From: Pelargonium nanum
Taxonomy: Eukaryota; Streptophyta; Magnoliopsida; Geraniales; Geraniaceae
Direction: 5' to 3'
Length of the DNA: 35,783 nucleotides
Assembly: GCA_036897485.1 (NCBI GenBank)
Contig: JAYMTF010000468.1
Span: 1 to 35,783, forward strand
Made by a program: the position numbers and the translations under genes
The notes under the pieces: model-generated
What the model saw: the letters and a program-made list of their open reading frames with translations, nothing else
The model's database searches: none
What the model was told of the DNA's origin: nothing
Shown: piece after piece, positions 12,231-28,393 of the stretch
How positions within the stretch are numbered: position 1 is the first letter of the stretch
How the letters are laid out: every line of letters begins with the position of its first letter

Positions 12231-12289
12231 TGGGCCAAAACCAAGCCCATCATAAAGATAGCCCAAGGCCTGCAAGTAGCTTCAGCCCA
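12231..12289. promoter_or_regulatory. Cluster of TGGGCC / GCCCA (site II-like) motifs without a gene
   Basis: TGGGCC at 12231 is followed within 60 bases by GCCCAT, GCCCAA and GCCCAC, i.e. (A/T/G)TGGGC-like elements on the opposite strand. Such TCP-type site II motifs are typical of promoters of growth and ribosomal-protein genes. No matching gene is visible on either side for more than 2 kb, so this may be a relic, part of a repeat, or chance. Confidence 0.25.
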
Positions 12290-13361
12290 CAACAGGTTGT
12301 GTTCTCAGTATAGGTTCTCCAGATCCAGATACTACTTTCCCTAATTTGACATGATATATGCTATTCTTGAATTTCTTTGCCACTTTCATGGCAACATATG
12401 GCAACAACTGAAGGGGACCTTAATCAATTACCGTTAGTTCTGTACATATATTAAAAGAAAACATTCGATTTTCAGTACTTATTTTTCCTTTTTCCTTTTT
12501 ATAAAATCATCTTCTGACAATGCACAAAATGTAACAATTAAATTTGATCTCATAACTCGCCACATGTCTCGAGCAAGTTGGGCGGGCACACAAAGCCTTG
12601 AACCCCAAGTCAATGTTAAGATCGATCATGAACCCGAAGAGTTCGTCTTAACTTGGGCTAATAAAACTTATTAGGCCGTTCATGCAGGACCCAAAATGTT
12701 AGAAATCAATTTACAAAAATAAGCTCAAATTTATAAGAGAAGATATTATTTCACTCATAAATGACTTGATCCTATAATGCTACTAAAGTCTATCATATTT
12801 AAAGTTGTATATACTCTAAACTAAAAGACATAAATCTATTCAAGAAAAAATACTTGTCTTTTCATTCACACAAAAAAATTGCAACAAAATTATCTTCAAA
12901 ACCCCTTTAATTTTAACCACTCCAAATAAATTTTGAAATATGTTGAAAGTGTCTGACTGGAGCGACTTTATAAAAATGTTACCAGTTTGATTTTAAAACT
13001 TCACGTATTTGAGCTCTACTTACTTATTGTTCCCACATGCTTGAAGGGTTAAAAGGTGACATAGACAAACACAAAGGTGGAAGAAATGAACAGGTGTGAG
13101 ACAAATGCAAGTAAATAATTTGTACGTAGGAAAGCATTTGGTTCCACATCAGACCCAATTTTTTGAGATTCCAGTTAGATTTTTTTTAGAAAGGTTGAGT
13201 CTAAAGAGATGCTCAAAACTTTTGATTGCAGAGGGAACTATTGATGGATCATATAGCTTGTCATTCAAAAACTTTTGTTGTTTCTTCAAAACATAATATT
13301 CTACGCAACATATGGTATCAAACTTAGTTTGGCTGCTGTAAAATGTTTGTTACTTTCAAAT

Positions 13362-13385
13362 CTTATTATCCATATGGATAATAAG
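13362..13385. repeat. Perfect 24-bp palindrome
   Basis: The half-site CTTATTATCCAT is followed directly by its exact reverse complement ATGGATAATAAG, centred on CCATATGG. It stands in AT-rich DNA with no adjacent gene. Confidence 0.9.
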
Positions 13386-14803
13386 GTATATATATAACCA
13401 TGTACTCCGAATGGAGTCATTTTATGATTTGAATTTACTTTTAGAATCAAATGATTTTTCATGGCAACCAAATTACAAGTAGATGAACAAGTCAAATGAA
13501 AATTTTGTTGATTAGTTTAATCATATATATATTTAGTCTAAATAATAGGTTTTTACTGTTTTAGTTAATGTGGAAAGAGAAATCCCATTGAACTTTTCTA
13601 CTTTTAATCAAATAATAAAATTTGGATTGTACTACATAATGATTCATTATGGAAAGCTTTGCTGGAGCTATTTTTTTCTTTTTATCGTCAAGGTGCAACT
13701 ATTCATTTTGACGTTAATGATTTTTTGTTGTGACGTACATGAATAGGTCAGCAAATTGGTATATCATAGACAAATTGATGCCCGACTAAAAATAAGAAAA
13801 CAACATGCATTTTGATTGTCCTACTACTCCACCATTTTTTTTTGACGATTTTAAAAAATTTAACTATTATGAGATATTTTTTTTTTATTTTTTATTTTAG
13901 CTACCAATGTGCTACAGCGGAGTATTATGAGATATTAATAATATTTTTAATTAAATTTCATTTAAAAAAATATTTACATCATGGTCACAATAGAATATGT
14001 ATTTATGAACACTCAAATATGATTCACTATATATCATTCACATTTTCAATTTACATGTCAGATCATATGAAATATATATCATTAATTTTCAAATTGAATC
14101 AAATAAAACACCTCCAAATGATCAAATTAATATAAAACACCTCACACCTCCAATTGAATCAATTTTCATGTCAGGTTGTATATCTTCTTTTCTTCTCAAA
14201 CTAGCTTTCCATTTTATTTTATTTTACATATGAATATAAAAAAATATTCATAGTGAAGTGAAGTAATGAATGATGCTTTGTATATAAATAAATTCACAAG
14301 TTATACTTTTTTCTGTCTAAAAATGAGTGTATTTATTTATATTTTGAGAAGATTAAAAAAAAGTTTGTATATTATATTTACTTATCGTTGACAAACGGTA
14401 CCTATGTGTTCAGTGATACTAAAAAAATGCTTATTATAGGAATCTTATTTACAATTAATACAGAATATGGTGACACATTCTTAACAAAATTATGAAAAAA
14501 AGGACACTTGTTTTGAGAAGTATGATGTATTTATTTTTATATCAAGCTGATTTTTTTACTTTGGTTAAGCTAAATTTGCAAGACATTACATTTATTTAAT
14601 TGTTATCTACAGATAAATTTCTAATGGCGTGTTTAAATTTTTTGGTATAGATTATTTACCATATTCATCAAATATATATGTTAACAACTAAAAGAGAAAG
14701 AATTATGATTAATAAAAAAAATGAAATAATGGTTGACGAATTTTCTTTTTGTTGAGATATTTCGGTTCCTGAACCCTTCCAATTTCTAGCACTTTCACTC
14801 TCA

Positions 14804-14929
14804 TATATAAGAAGCCACCACCATAATTCACATACTATATATATAATCATCCTCTTCCTTAAATCTCTATAACCCAACAACCACCCAACACTCTCTGTCT
14901 CTCTCCCTCTCCGGCCATCTCTTTCCGAT
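14804..14929 (+). promoter_or_regulatory. Core promoter and 5' UTR of the MATE gene
   Basis: A TATATAA at 14804-14810 and a second TATA-rich stretch around 14833-14843 lie 85-125 bases before the ATG. Between them and the start is a CT-rich leader (about 14890-14914), common in plant 5' UTRs. The transcription start is inferred. Confidence 0.5.
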
Positions 14930-17834
14930 ATGGGATCGGTACCCAATGATCCGATGGTTCTCTCCAGTACCCAAAACGTGGACGATCAGCTCAGCAGCGC
15001 CACCGGCGGCGGCGAGCTCGAGAGCGTCTTGTCAAACGTCCACGTCCCGCTCTCTCGCCGCCTCCGCTCCGCCACCTTGATAGAGCTAAAGCTTCTCTTC
15101 CACCTCGCCGCTCCGGCTGTCATTGTTTACACCATCAACAACCTCATGTCCATGTCCACCCAAATCTTCTCCGGCCACCTCGGCAACCTCGAGCTCGCCG
15201 CCTCCTCCCTCGGCAACACCGGCATTCAAGTCTTCGCCTACGGCCTCATGGTACACAAATTATTAAATTCATGAATCTACTGATTATTTTTGTAAGAGAA
15301 AAAAAAAATCTCAGCTCCTAGAGCGATACAACCGAATTCATTTCGTTTGTCTCTTGACTTACAACCAGTTTATAATAAATGAGATTCCTGATACTCTTTT
15401 ATTAATTACTCTAAATTTATGTACAGTTGGGTATGGGAAGTGCGGTGGAGACGCTGTGCGGGCAGGCCTACGGTGCCCGGAGATACGACATGCTAGGGCT
15501 CTACCTCCAGAGATCGACGGTCCTGCTGACGTTGACCGGCGTCCTCGTCACACTAATATACGTATTCTCCGAACCCATCCTCATCTTCCTCGGACAATCA
15601 CGTGAAATCGCTTCGGCGGCAGCCATGTTCGTGTACGGTCTGATCCCCCAAATCTTCGCGTACGCGGCCAACTTCCCGATACAGAAGTTCCTGCAGGCGC
15701 AGAGCATAGTGGCGCCGAGCGCGTACATATCGGCGGCGACGCTGGTGGTGCACCTGGCCACCAGCTGGGTGGTGGTGTACAAAATGGGCCTGGGCCTGCT
15801 GGGTGCGTCGCTGGTGCTGAGCCTGTCGTGGTGGATCATAGTGTTGGCCCAGTTCGTGTACATAGTGAGGAGCGAGAGGTGTAGGTACACGTGGAAGGGA
15901 TTGAGTGTGCAGGCGTTCACGGGGCTTCCGGTGTTCTTCAAGCTATCGGTGGCGTCGGCGGTGATGCTGTGCCTAGAGACGTGGTATTTTCAGATCGTGG
16001 TGCTCCTGGCTGGCTTGCTGGACAACCCAGAGTTGGCTCTGGATTCGCTCTCCATTTGGTAAGATCAAGTTTGTTTCTTTTCCTTGTCTTTGCTTGTTTT
16101 GGTTCGCTAGCATTGGCGGTTCGGTACGAGCCAAAGTGTGTTCACGTTGAGAATGAGATGAGGCTTATCACAAAACGCAAGGACCGTGATTGGGCCGAAT
16201 CTTGAGTGAAGAGAATGTGATTGGGACAATTTTGGCTAATTGACAAGGAATGTGTTGCCCAACCCACATTTAGAATCGGAATATAGAATGTGGGTGTGTC
16301 ACTGGTTGTGAATGGTGACAAACTCATTTGAGTAAAATGTGAGTTTTGAAATTTGACCAATCACATTAATTGGTTTAATTACTTTAATAACTATTGAAAG
16401 GCTCTTAATGTTGTTTTAACTTTTGTGACTACATATTCACAAGACTATACCATGATTTTGACTTGGTATTATAGAAATTGAGTTGTGAAATTAGATTTTG
16501 GTACACGACTTTACATTTGTAAATAAAAGGGGTGGATATAATTTCACTGTTTTCAGAAAGTAAAAATTGATTTTAGTCTTCTATGTATATTCGGGTGCTG
16601 GTAAATAAAGATCGCAACTTAAAGATATATAGCAATCATAAATTATTAATCTTTTGCTATTATGAAGGCAAGGAAATAGCAAACAGAAATTATTTTGTCA
16701 ACAGTCTGTTGCAATGCTGATTAGAAGTCAGAATAATGCATATGAAGTCATAAAATATATATATAGTACTAGGAATTAAAAAGACTGCGCTAAATATCTC
16801 AAAACTGCACCGTCAACAAACGTATGGAACATGGGTCTCATTCGTGTTCAAACGTAGTACTTGGCCACATTCCCAATAATTATACATATATTTTGTTCGC
16901 ACAGTGGTAATCTTGTCACCTTGTCAATTGCAATTGTTAATATTGTTCATCATCAATTGAAGATGTTGGTATTGTATACATACATATATAGCATTGAATC
17001 ATTTTTTTTGTCGTATACATACATATATTGGTGCTTTCGTAATATATTTCTAATATATAGTACTTTATTTTTGGTGATTGAAGCATGACATTATCTGGAT
17101 GGGTATTCATGATTTCAGTTGGGCTTAATGCAGCAGCCAGGTTTGCCCCTAAATTCTTTTCTCTGTCTCTATTATTATGTTTATAATTATATTCATGTTA
17201 TGTATGTAAGATTATGATATATGATTAATTGCAGTGTGAGAGTGAGCAATGAGCTTGGAGCTGGGAATCCAAAGTCAGCTGCATTTTCAGTGACAGTGGT
17301 CACTTTGATCTCTTTCTTTATATCAGTGATTGCTGCTATTCTTGTGATGCTCTTCAGAGATGTCATCAGCTATGGCTTCACCGACGGCGAGGTTGTGGCT
17401 GCCGCCGTCTCCGATCTCTGTCCCCTTTTGGCCGTCTCCCTCCTCCTCAATGGAGTTCAACCTGTCTTGTCTGGTGTTGCTGTTGGGTGTGGATGGCAAG
17501 CTTTTGTTGCTTATGTTAATATTGGATGCTATTATGTGGTGGGTGTCCCATTGGGTTCGCTCTTTGGTTTCTACTTCAACTTTGGTGCAAAGGTAATCAA
17601 TATTGTTTGTAGTTTTCATTACAAGTAATGTATTTTGTTTGGCAATTAAAATGATGAATGTTGTGGCAATGAATATTACAGGGGATATGGATTGGGATGA
17701 TATTCGGAACTGTGATGCAAACACTGATCTTGATGTGGGTTACATTCCGAGCCGACTGGAACAAAGAGGTACAAGAAGCTATGAAGAGATTGGATACATG
17801 GGAGGACAACAGTACACAACCACTACTCAAGTAA
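14930..17834 (+). CDS. MATE efflux carrier (DETOXIFICATION/DTX family, DTX40-like)
   Basis: Five exons: 14930-15250, 15427-16058, 17084-17140, 17235-17592, 17682-17834, joining without frame breaks to 506 residues, the usual length for plant MATE transporters with 12 membrane helices. Antiports organic cations, flavonoids or alkaloids against H+ across the tonoplast or plasma membrane; the substrate cannot be told from sequence. Seen: cytosolic N-terminus (1-60), hydrophobic helices from about residue 70, the family segments [17 protein letters not shown] at the exon 2 start, and [14 protein letters not shown] from residue 337, split across the exon 3/4 junction. The C-terminus ends QPLLK. 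The resemblance is strongest to the DTX40 group, from memory only. Exons 1-2 are strikingly GC-rich and exons 3-5 are not. Confidence 0.93.
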
Positions 17835-20220
17835 TGGAAGAGCAATACAGATTCCAACATAAAACAGAGCATATAGTAGTTGTTGCCTCCAATCCATCTA
17901 TTAGACAGACCCAGAAACAAACCCTTTGTAATTCATCTTCGTGGTTCATTGTAACTATTGATTCATAAGTAGAAGATTTGATTGGCATTTTGCAGACTCT
18001 ACAATGGACTCTCTTAGTTGCATAGTACTTGATCCACAAACAACAATGGCTTGTTCATGAACAAAACCCCATTTTTTTCATGAACAAGCCATTTTTGCTG
18101 CTGCAATGAATTGCCTTTTGAAATTTCTGACATATAGTAGTAGTTCCCAAAATATGTAATTCCAACTTCTCTACTCTTCAAGTTCAATTCTTTTGACTAA
18201 AAGCTGATTAAGAAGGTAGCTTTAGGAATAAACACATGCTTTACACTTTTGATAATGTGTGGCCACTTCTTTAATTAATTAGAAGGATTGTGGGTCATGT
18301 TGAGAATCTAAGAAGTTCAAATATCTTGGAGAAAAAGACAAACTTCAGTCATCAATTTGGTGGACTGGTTCTTCAAATCAAGTCCCATTTGATAATTAAA
18401 GAAATGGTCATAGGCCTTAATTTGCATGCTTTTTCTCTGGTTGTCACATGATTTATGCCCATGTTCTTTAAGCACTCTTTGCAGAATCTTGATTGCTTCT
18501 CATGTTGTGTGAAGTAATATAGAGAGCTCTGCTATATGAGAATCTCTAAATTAAAGAAGTGAAACAAAAAATGATGAACAATAATAACTGTTTGAAGCAT
18601 CATAGACTTGACAACCTTTTGTCTTTTCTTCCAACTGTATTTAAATGTAACAAATTCTTTAATCATTCTACTAATTCTTGAATATGCATAATTACAATTT
18701 CTGGGAAAAATGTAAATTGATATGTGGAGAGCCCTACTAATATATCAAGTAACGTTGAATTTTACATTCTTCAATGTTGTTAATCATTTAAAATATATGT
18801 ATATATTTTGTATTATTAATGTGAAAGGAATGTGACTATGTGAGTGTCTTTATTACCTGGAGGTTGGCATTCAACTTGACAAAGAAAGTGATATCTTGAT
18901 TGTCTTATCTAAAGGCCTTATTGGTCCAAAATATGATACCATTCATGGTAAGTTAGTTGGCTCATATGGCCACATCCAAGAGTAGGTGAATGTATATGGC
19001 AAATTTTAGTAATTTATTGAGAAAGAGATTTTGAGTCTAAAGACATCCACAATTGCACACAACACAATCAACTTTAATTTAGAGACTATATAGCATGTTA
19101 TTGCTAGCTAGGTGCTGGCATTTTCAAGAACTTTTTGTGCTTTTTTTAGGTATCATTCAACCAAAAAGCCTAAGTGATCTACACAACATGTGCTCATAGA
19201 ATTCATGCAAGTTATTCTTAAGTTTTCAATTCAGACTAAGTTATTAGGTTGAAGAGCCTAATTAATAAGCAATATGCTTTATGCAAATAAAAATACCACA
19301 ATAAGTTTTATTCACAAACTAAAACTGATTTATAAAGTAATTTCAAACTCTTAGGCACTTTCACATGGATTCTCTTTTGCTTTTATCCAATTTGACACAC
19401 AAAACTTTAATTTTCTTTCAAATTTATTACAATTATGTATTCATTTTTCACTTAAAGACTTATCATCCAATAGTTTTAACAAATAAAGAGGAAGTATTAA
19501 TAAATAATTTCATTTTTGTTTGTTATGAATGATGGCCCATTCACCTGAACCACAAATCTTGGAATGGTGTCATTCTCTTCTGATAGGCCAAATCCAAGCT
19601 GTGATATCACTGTGGATAGGAAAGAGAACAAATTAAGAAGCTAGTGATGTCATTAGCTAAAGCATATCCATTCATTTTTATTGTTAATCTGTAGTTAACA
19701 ACTACCTCACTGTATAGTACCTATATAATTGAAAATTCTATTGATGATGTTAAACTGTGCACACACAACCCCAAGGAAAGAGCCAAAACTACCATTTTGG
19801 GGTCAAATGATTTTTTTATATATTTTTATAATAAAGTTTGAAACCCAAGCAGAACCCACATGTTTCACATTAAAAAAGAAGGATGGGAAGTTGTAAGATG
19901 TTGATGGCAAAGAAATGTCCATCTTGAAGACCAATCACAATGAGTTGGCATCTGATCCACTGAGGTGGACAGATCACAGCCATTGAATTGATCTTTACTC
20001 CACAATTCTTGATTGGACAAAATATTCAATTAAGCTCACCATTTTCAAAAGCTTAGAATGGACAAGTGGGACATTAAAGAAGAAGAATGATTCTTTACTG
20101 AGCTTGCAAGACTGTTTAAACCTCTCTGGAGCTCTCTCTTCTTCTCTTTTTTTCCTTTTGTTTTGTGAAGGTGAATAGTGTCATCAGTCATGTGTTGGGT
20201 AATTGTGTCCTTGGGCTCAT
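17835..20220. other. MATE 3' UTR and intergenic region to the GLR promoter
   Basis: Apart from the hairpin at 18045-18093 I see no gene, RNA gene or mobile element. The DNA is AT-rich; short minus-strand frames such as about 20045-20272 overlap the GLR promoter/leader and lack family resemblance. The last few hundred bases presumably hold the upstream promoter of the receptor-like gene. Confidence 0.5.
18045..18093 (+). other. 16-bp perfect inverted repeat (hairpin) downstream of the MATE stop codon
   Basis: Left arm AATGGCTTGTTCATGA (18045-18060) and right arm TCATGAACAAGCCATT (18078-18093) are exact reverse complements around a 17-base loop. The left arm also overlaps a 14-bp palindrome, TTGTTCATGAACAA (18051-18064). 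It lies about 210 bases after the MATE stop codon, so it may form a stem-loop in the 3' UTR or mark the transcript end. Confidence 0.85.
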
Positions 20221-20744
20221 TATATATAAATACACTCCACTCCACTGTACATGATGCATCTGTATTGGACATCCAGGTAATTCATCTGATAATGCTATCT
20301 ATCTCTCTCTCTATTGATTTTTTTTTTCACTTTCAATTTCAACTAGTTTGAATGTTGGTTCACCAAGTTGTTGAGATTGTTTGCTGTATGATATTCTTTG
20401 TCTTTATTTTGCTGGATTGGTTAGGTAATGATGATACAGTCATGGAGATAAAATATTACAAGTTTTAAATATACCCACGTTGAATATAGTTTTTGTGCTT
20501 CTTTATTTTTCTGGTTTCCCATTTGGGGTGCCAATATTTTGCACTAAATTGAGCTGGATAGGTCTCATCTTTCGTGACTGATGATCAATCTTAGTTGTGG
20601 GTAGGTCTCTTGTTTGTATTTGACTTGGGTTTTGAGGAAAATATATGAAATTGTTTATATTGATTCTGGGTAGTGTTCATTTTCTTGTTTTACAGGTGCT
20701 TATTATCTTCAAATTGCGCAACTATGATTTGAAGAATCAGTAAG
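20221..20744 (+). promoter_or_regulatory. GLR core promoter, 5' UTR and probable 5'-UTR intron
   Basis: A strong TATA box (TATATATAAA, 20221-20230) precedes a short leader exon. A donor CAG|GTAATT at 20277 and an acceptor TTTTACAG at 20695 define a likely 419-nt 5'-UTR intron. After it, a minimal upstream ORF ATG-ATT-TGA (20724-20732) lies 12 bases before the main ATG at 20745, which could lower translation. All are by-eye predictions. Confidence 0.5.
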
Positions 20745-24823
<4,079 letters not shown>

Positions 24824-25660
24824 AGAAAAATTCATTCTTGGGACGACGGGTATGCTAAAATTTTCCTCTCTCAACTGTACCATGAAATTACAATCTCATC
24901 AGTAGTAAGAAATCTGCTATTTTCCTTCCATACCATACCACACCACACCACGCAAGTTAGGTAGCTAGAATATGATGTTATATGCACAGTTCAAACAAAT
25001 CATAGCAAGTCATAGATGATGTTGTACTATAGTTTTCACCACTTACCTTTTGTGTAAGGAATTGAGCTTGTTGTGAGATATGTATATAGTTAACTTAATA
25101 GAAAGAGGCATGTTGGTTGGTGAGGCTCCTACTTCAACCTTGTTTTAGTATTATCATTGTGTTTTTAGCTTGAAAGAGAATTGTTGTTGATGTGTTGGTC
25201 ACTTGGTCCTGGTTATGATCACCATGTTTTGAATGAGGTTGCAGAGACCATACCTAGATTGCATTTCAATATTTTTTTTGAATGAATGAGTTTTTTTTAG
25301 TGCATCTCAAATTTTAAAATTAATTATTTTGAACATATTTAATACTTTTGATTAAATTAGAATGTTTTAAAAATTAAGGACTAAAGTTAAACAATCCAGG
25401 TTTTACATGGATTGAATTGGATCAGCATCCAAAAGAAATTGAGAAAAAACATTTTCCCTTACTAAGTTATATTTGTATCCATCCAATTTTTTGCCTTTTG
25501 AATCCCCAAAAAAAAAAAAAATATCTGTGTTCAGTGTTTCATTCATCATTCATTTGTAGAAAACACAAATTATCGTTCTTTTGTAGGCTCTCCCTCTCCA
25601 TATTGCTATCCGTTGAAAAAAAATCACGTTCTGCTCTGCAACTTCAACCAAAAACCAAAA
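24824..25660. other. GLR 3' UTR and spacer to the EXPERA gene
   Basis: The GLR 3' UTR probably extends a few hundred bases, with no clear canonical AATAAA to fix its end. The part from about 25260 is AT-rich promoter-like DNA, and the bases just before 25661 form the EXPERA leader with an A-rich context before its ATG. No further gene is supported. Confidence 0.45.
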
Positions 25661-27334
25661 ATGGGGGCTTTTTTGAGTCTGATAGACATTGTTCTCTTCT
25701 TATTCTTCCTGGTGATGACGGTGGTGGCGCCGCTGATCGACGCGCAGAACTGCCTGCCCACCACCCTCTTCCCGGAGGTCCTGATAGATCTGAAGCAATG
25801 GTACATTCGCGAGTACGACGATTACCTGATGAGCCAGAAGCCCCTTTTCTTCGTCGGCATTGTGTGGCTCAAGCTCCTCTTCCAATGGCCGCTAGCCCTC
25901 ATTAACTTGTTCGCCCTCTGCGCTCGCAAGTCCTGGTTCAGCACACCATGCTTGATCTATGGCGTCTCTTGCTTCTCTTCCATGGTTCGTCATTCCCTTT
26001 CTTTCAAAATACATGTTTGTTGTTGGATGGAAGATATGTTGAATTCAATTAGGTCTCTAATTACATGATCATCATTTTTGTGTTTGGTGCAATGCCATTG
26101 AAGTTTTGCTATGAATTTGGGATGATCAATGTTCATATGTGATTGATGGATAGTGACCAACGTATGAATATATTGATATATATAACTAATGAAGCCAAAG
26201 GGGGAAAAAAATCTTTGCGTTTCTGGGATGTTTTATATTTATTAGATGATCTCAATGTGGGTGTTTTGAAGCGAGGCTATTGCTTTGAGATTTGAATTGA
26301 ATGTGTGCAATGTATCGAGAATTCAACCTGTTTGTAATAAGTTAAAACGCATTCCCCTGGTAAAGTCAGTAATGCATGTGTTTTCTCATGTGAGCAAAAA
26401 GTTTCCATTGCCTAATGAAGAAGTTTCTTATCAATTGGGTTAAAAGGTGGGATTAAACTAATAATAATATACAAAAGAACCCTCTCGTTCACAATATCGA
26501 ATGGTTAAATCGGATGTGACATCAGCTCATGTGAGAAAATACATGTACTACCATACATGTGTCAATCTGCCTCCGTGAAATAAAGCAGAGGTGATGTGAA
26601 AGTAAGCATTCATATCTGGATTCTGTATATCTATTCTTGTATAGAAACTTCCTTAACGCACAAAAGAAATTACTAGTAAAACAATTGATATGTGACTCTA
26701 TAAACCCACAGGACAAGGAACAGACTGCAATATCATGAAGCTAGTTGTTACATGAGATGGTGCAGGGATTGTTGTGCCTTCCCTGATTGTTTGAGACTTT
26801 GAGCCAATTTTTACTGGATAAGTGGTCACTTCTACAGGCAACATTTAGGCTTTTAACTTTTTGATATCCTAGTTTTTTACCTTCATTTCCTTGAGAGATC
26901 ATAGTTATTACTAATTAGTTTACTCGATTCTGTTCTCCAATTTGGTGCAAAGTAATAGGTCATCATATAGCTCCCATATGTTGGTAGATATAATGTGCAG
27001 GACACTTCACTTTTTATTGGACATCATATTACAAGAAATATGTGATGCTTTGCCCTTTCTGATGCAGATGTTCAAAAATAATTATTACCCTGACACAGGC
27101 TTTGTGAGAAGAATGTAGACTCTGCTTTTCTTACATTCTGTACCTATATGATTTCAGGTTCCTATTCTAAGGGAACTGACTGGCTCTGGCAAGGCTTCCG
27201 ATAAGCTGTTAATGGTGTACTACTCTTTCATGGGACTTGGTATCTTAGCCATTCTGCGCGGGTTGGTACCACATTCTGTCAAGAGTACAACAATCGGCAA
27301 GAGACTTATGGTGGGTAGGAAAAAGAAGGTTTAA
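25661..27334 (+). CDS. EXPERA-domain protein (plant sigma-2 receptor / TMEM97-like)
   Basis: Two exons, 25661-25984 and 27158-27334, give 166 residues; the intron donor GTTCGT is weak but the join matches family continuity. Homologues (TMEM97/sigma-2 receptor, EBP-related EXPERA fold) are ER four-helix membrane proteins in sterol and cholesterol handling; the plant role is poorly known. Seen: four hydrophobic segments (about 7-25, 62-88, 93-110, 117-135), Asp27 in APLIDAQ and the EYDDYL acidic pair (53-54), which correspond to human D29 and D56 of the ligand pocket, then WLKLLFQWP. At the position of human Glu73 (CELVFQ) this protein has Lys71. The C-terminus ends KKKV, fitting a KKXX ER-retrieval signal. 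The next gene is convergent. Confidence 0.85.
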
Positions 27335-27671
27335 GGTTACAAGTCAGGTGACACGATTTTGTACTGCTGATAATGTCAATTTTATAGCGTTCTTTTATTT
27401 CATATATATTTCGACTACCCTAGTTTAGATTGTTATTGCATGGAATGGGGCTTTGATTTTTCCTGTCAACACTGACAGTGGTTTTGTTTGAAGCTGAATT
27501 TGTTTGTGTACAAGTCTTTTGCAAAGGCTTGATATGAGCTACATACAAATAGACGGTTCAAATTGAACTTGTACCAAGGGCACAGTTCAAATGCTTAGAA
27601 TTTGGTGATTCTGTTAGTTCTCTGGTTAAACTTGAGAGCCTGAGATCTGCAGGGAGTTGACTAGATAGTAT

Positions 27672-27758
27672 GTAAAGGTTACATTTTGGGAATGCATGCA
27701 TCATACCAATTTTGTAAAGGTTTACATTTTGGGAATGCAAGTGCATTATACCAGTTTT
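27672..27758. repeat. Imperfect tandem duplication, about 43 bp, two units
   Basis: Unit 1 (27672-27713) and unit 2 (27714-27758) both run GTAAAGG-TTACATTTTGGGAATGCA, then a variable CATGCATCAT/AGTGCATTAT stretch, then ACCA(A/G)TTTT. They are adjacent, differ by a few substitutions and small indels, and lie about 340 bases after the EXPERA stop codon. Confidence 0.85.
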
Positions 27759-28345
27759 GTGCTTGTTAAATTTTCTCAAGAATGTAAATTATATTATTAC
27801 ATTTGGAATTGGAGTAATGTGTGAACTTGCTTATTACCTGTACACCATTTACTTGTTTTGCACTCCTTATAATATAACATATATCAGAAATGATAATGTT
27901 CAGTTGGTCGCACATTTTGTAGGGTCATATCATAAAATAGACTGACAGAAATTAAGAAAGAGGCAATAAGATAGTAGAGAAGATGCAATTCATTTCAAAG
28001 GCTCTTAAAATGGGAAAAAAGAACCAAGTGTTTGCTGCAAATAAGGAGAAGGAAATAGAAAAGGATCCAAAATAAAGAACCTAGTAACCATCACTAATCA
28101 TGCCAAATAAAAAACCCTAACCTTAACTAGTTATAAAAGCTAAGGGTGGAGGAAATTTCCATCCTATTAAGTTCTTCGGTTTGTCTATGCTTTACGTTTG
28201 TTTAGGGAAGTCAATACCCGAACCTCTAAACCATCTTTGCACCACTTTGAATTGCTTAGGGCTGAAGCTTTGGCATAAACAAAACACCAAATAGCATCAA
28301 AAGGGATCATACAGGGTGCGTTCTTGACTTCTCGTTTCTTCTTAA

Positions 28346-28380
28346 TTTTCCTTTTCCTTTTCCGTTTCCTTTTCCTTTTT
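28346..28380. repeat. Imperfect (TTTTCC)n hexanucleotide repeat
   Basis: About six units of TTTTCC/TTTCCG on the plus strand (GGAAAA on the HD-Zip sense strand), 130 bases past the HD-Zip stop codon. In the minus strand it makes a Lys/Arg-rich open frame that I regard as an artefact of the repeat. Confidence 0.85.
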
Positions 28381-28393
28381 CTTCTGCTAACTA

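Larger units (their letters stand above)
9700..14780. other. Long gene-poor AT-rich intergenic region
   Basis: About 5 kb with no ORF that resembles a known protein; the longest frames (around 10723-10914, 13096-13296 and 13812-14135) are low-complexity or AT-driven. Within it are a (TA)n tract (10132-10151), a fragment related to 7262-7440 (11050-11170), a stretch at about 11200-11730 with transposon-like moderately GC sequence but no coding region, a cluster of TGGGCC/GCCCA motifs (12231-12289), and a perfect 24-bp palindrome (13362-13385). Probably decayed transposable-element DNA. Confidence 0.55.

Noticed and set aside
13096-13296. Open frame in the gene-poor region
   Set aside because: No recognisable family, AT-driven composition and no promoter-like context.
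13812-14135. 107-codon plus-strand frame
   Set aside because: Phe/Ile/Tyr/His-rich composition expected from random AT-rich DNA.
15501-15941. 146-codon open frame antisense to MATE exon 2
   Set aside because: A shadow of GC-rich coding sequence; no family resemblance and no promoter.
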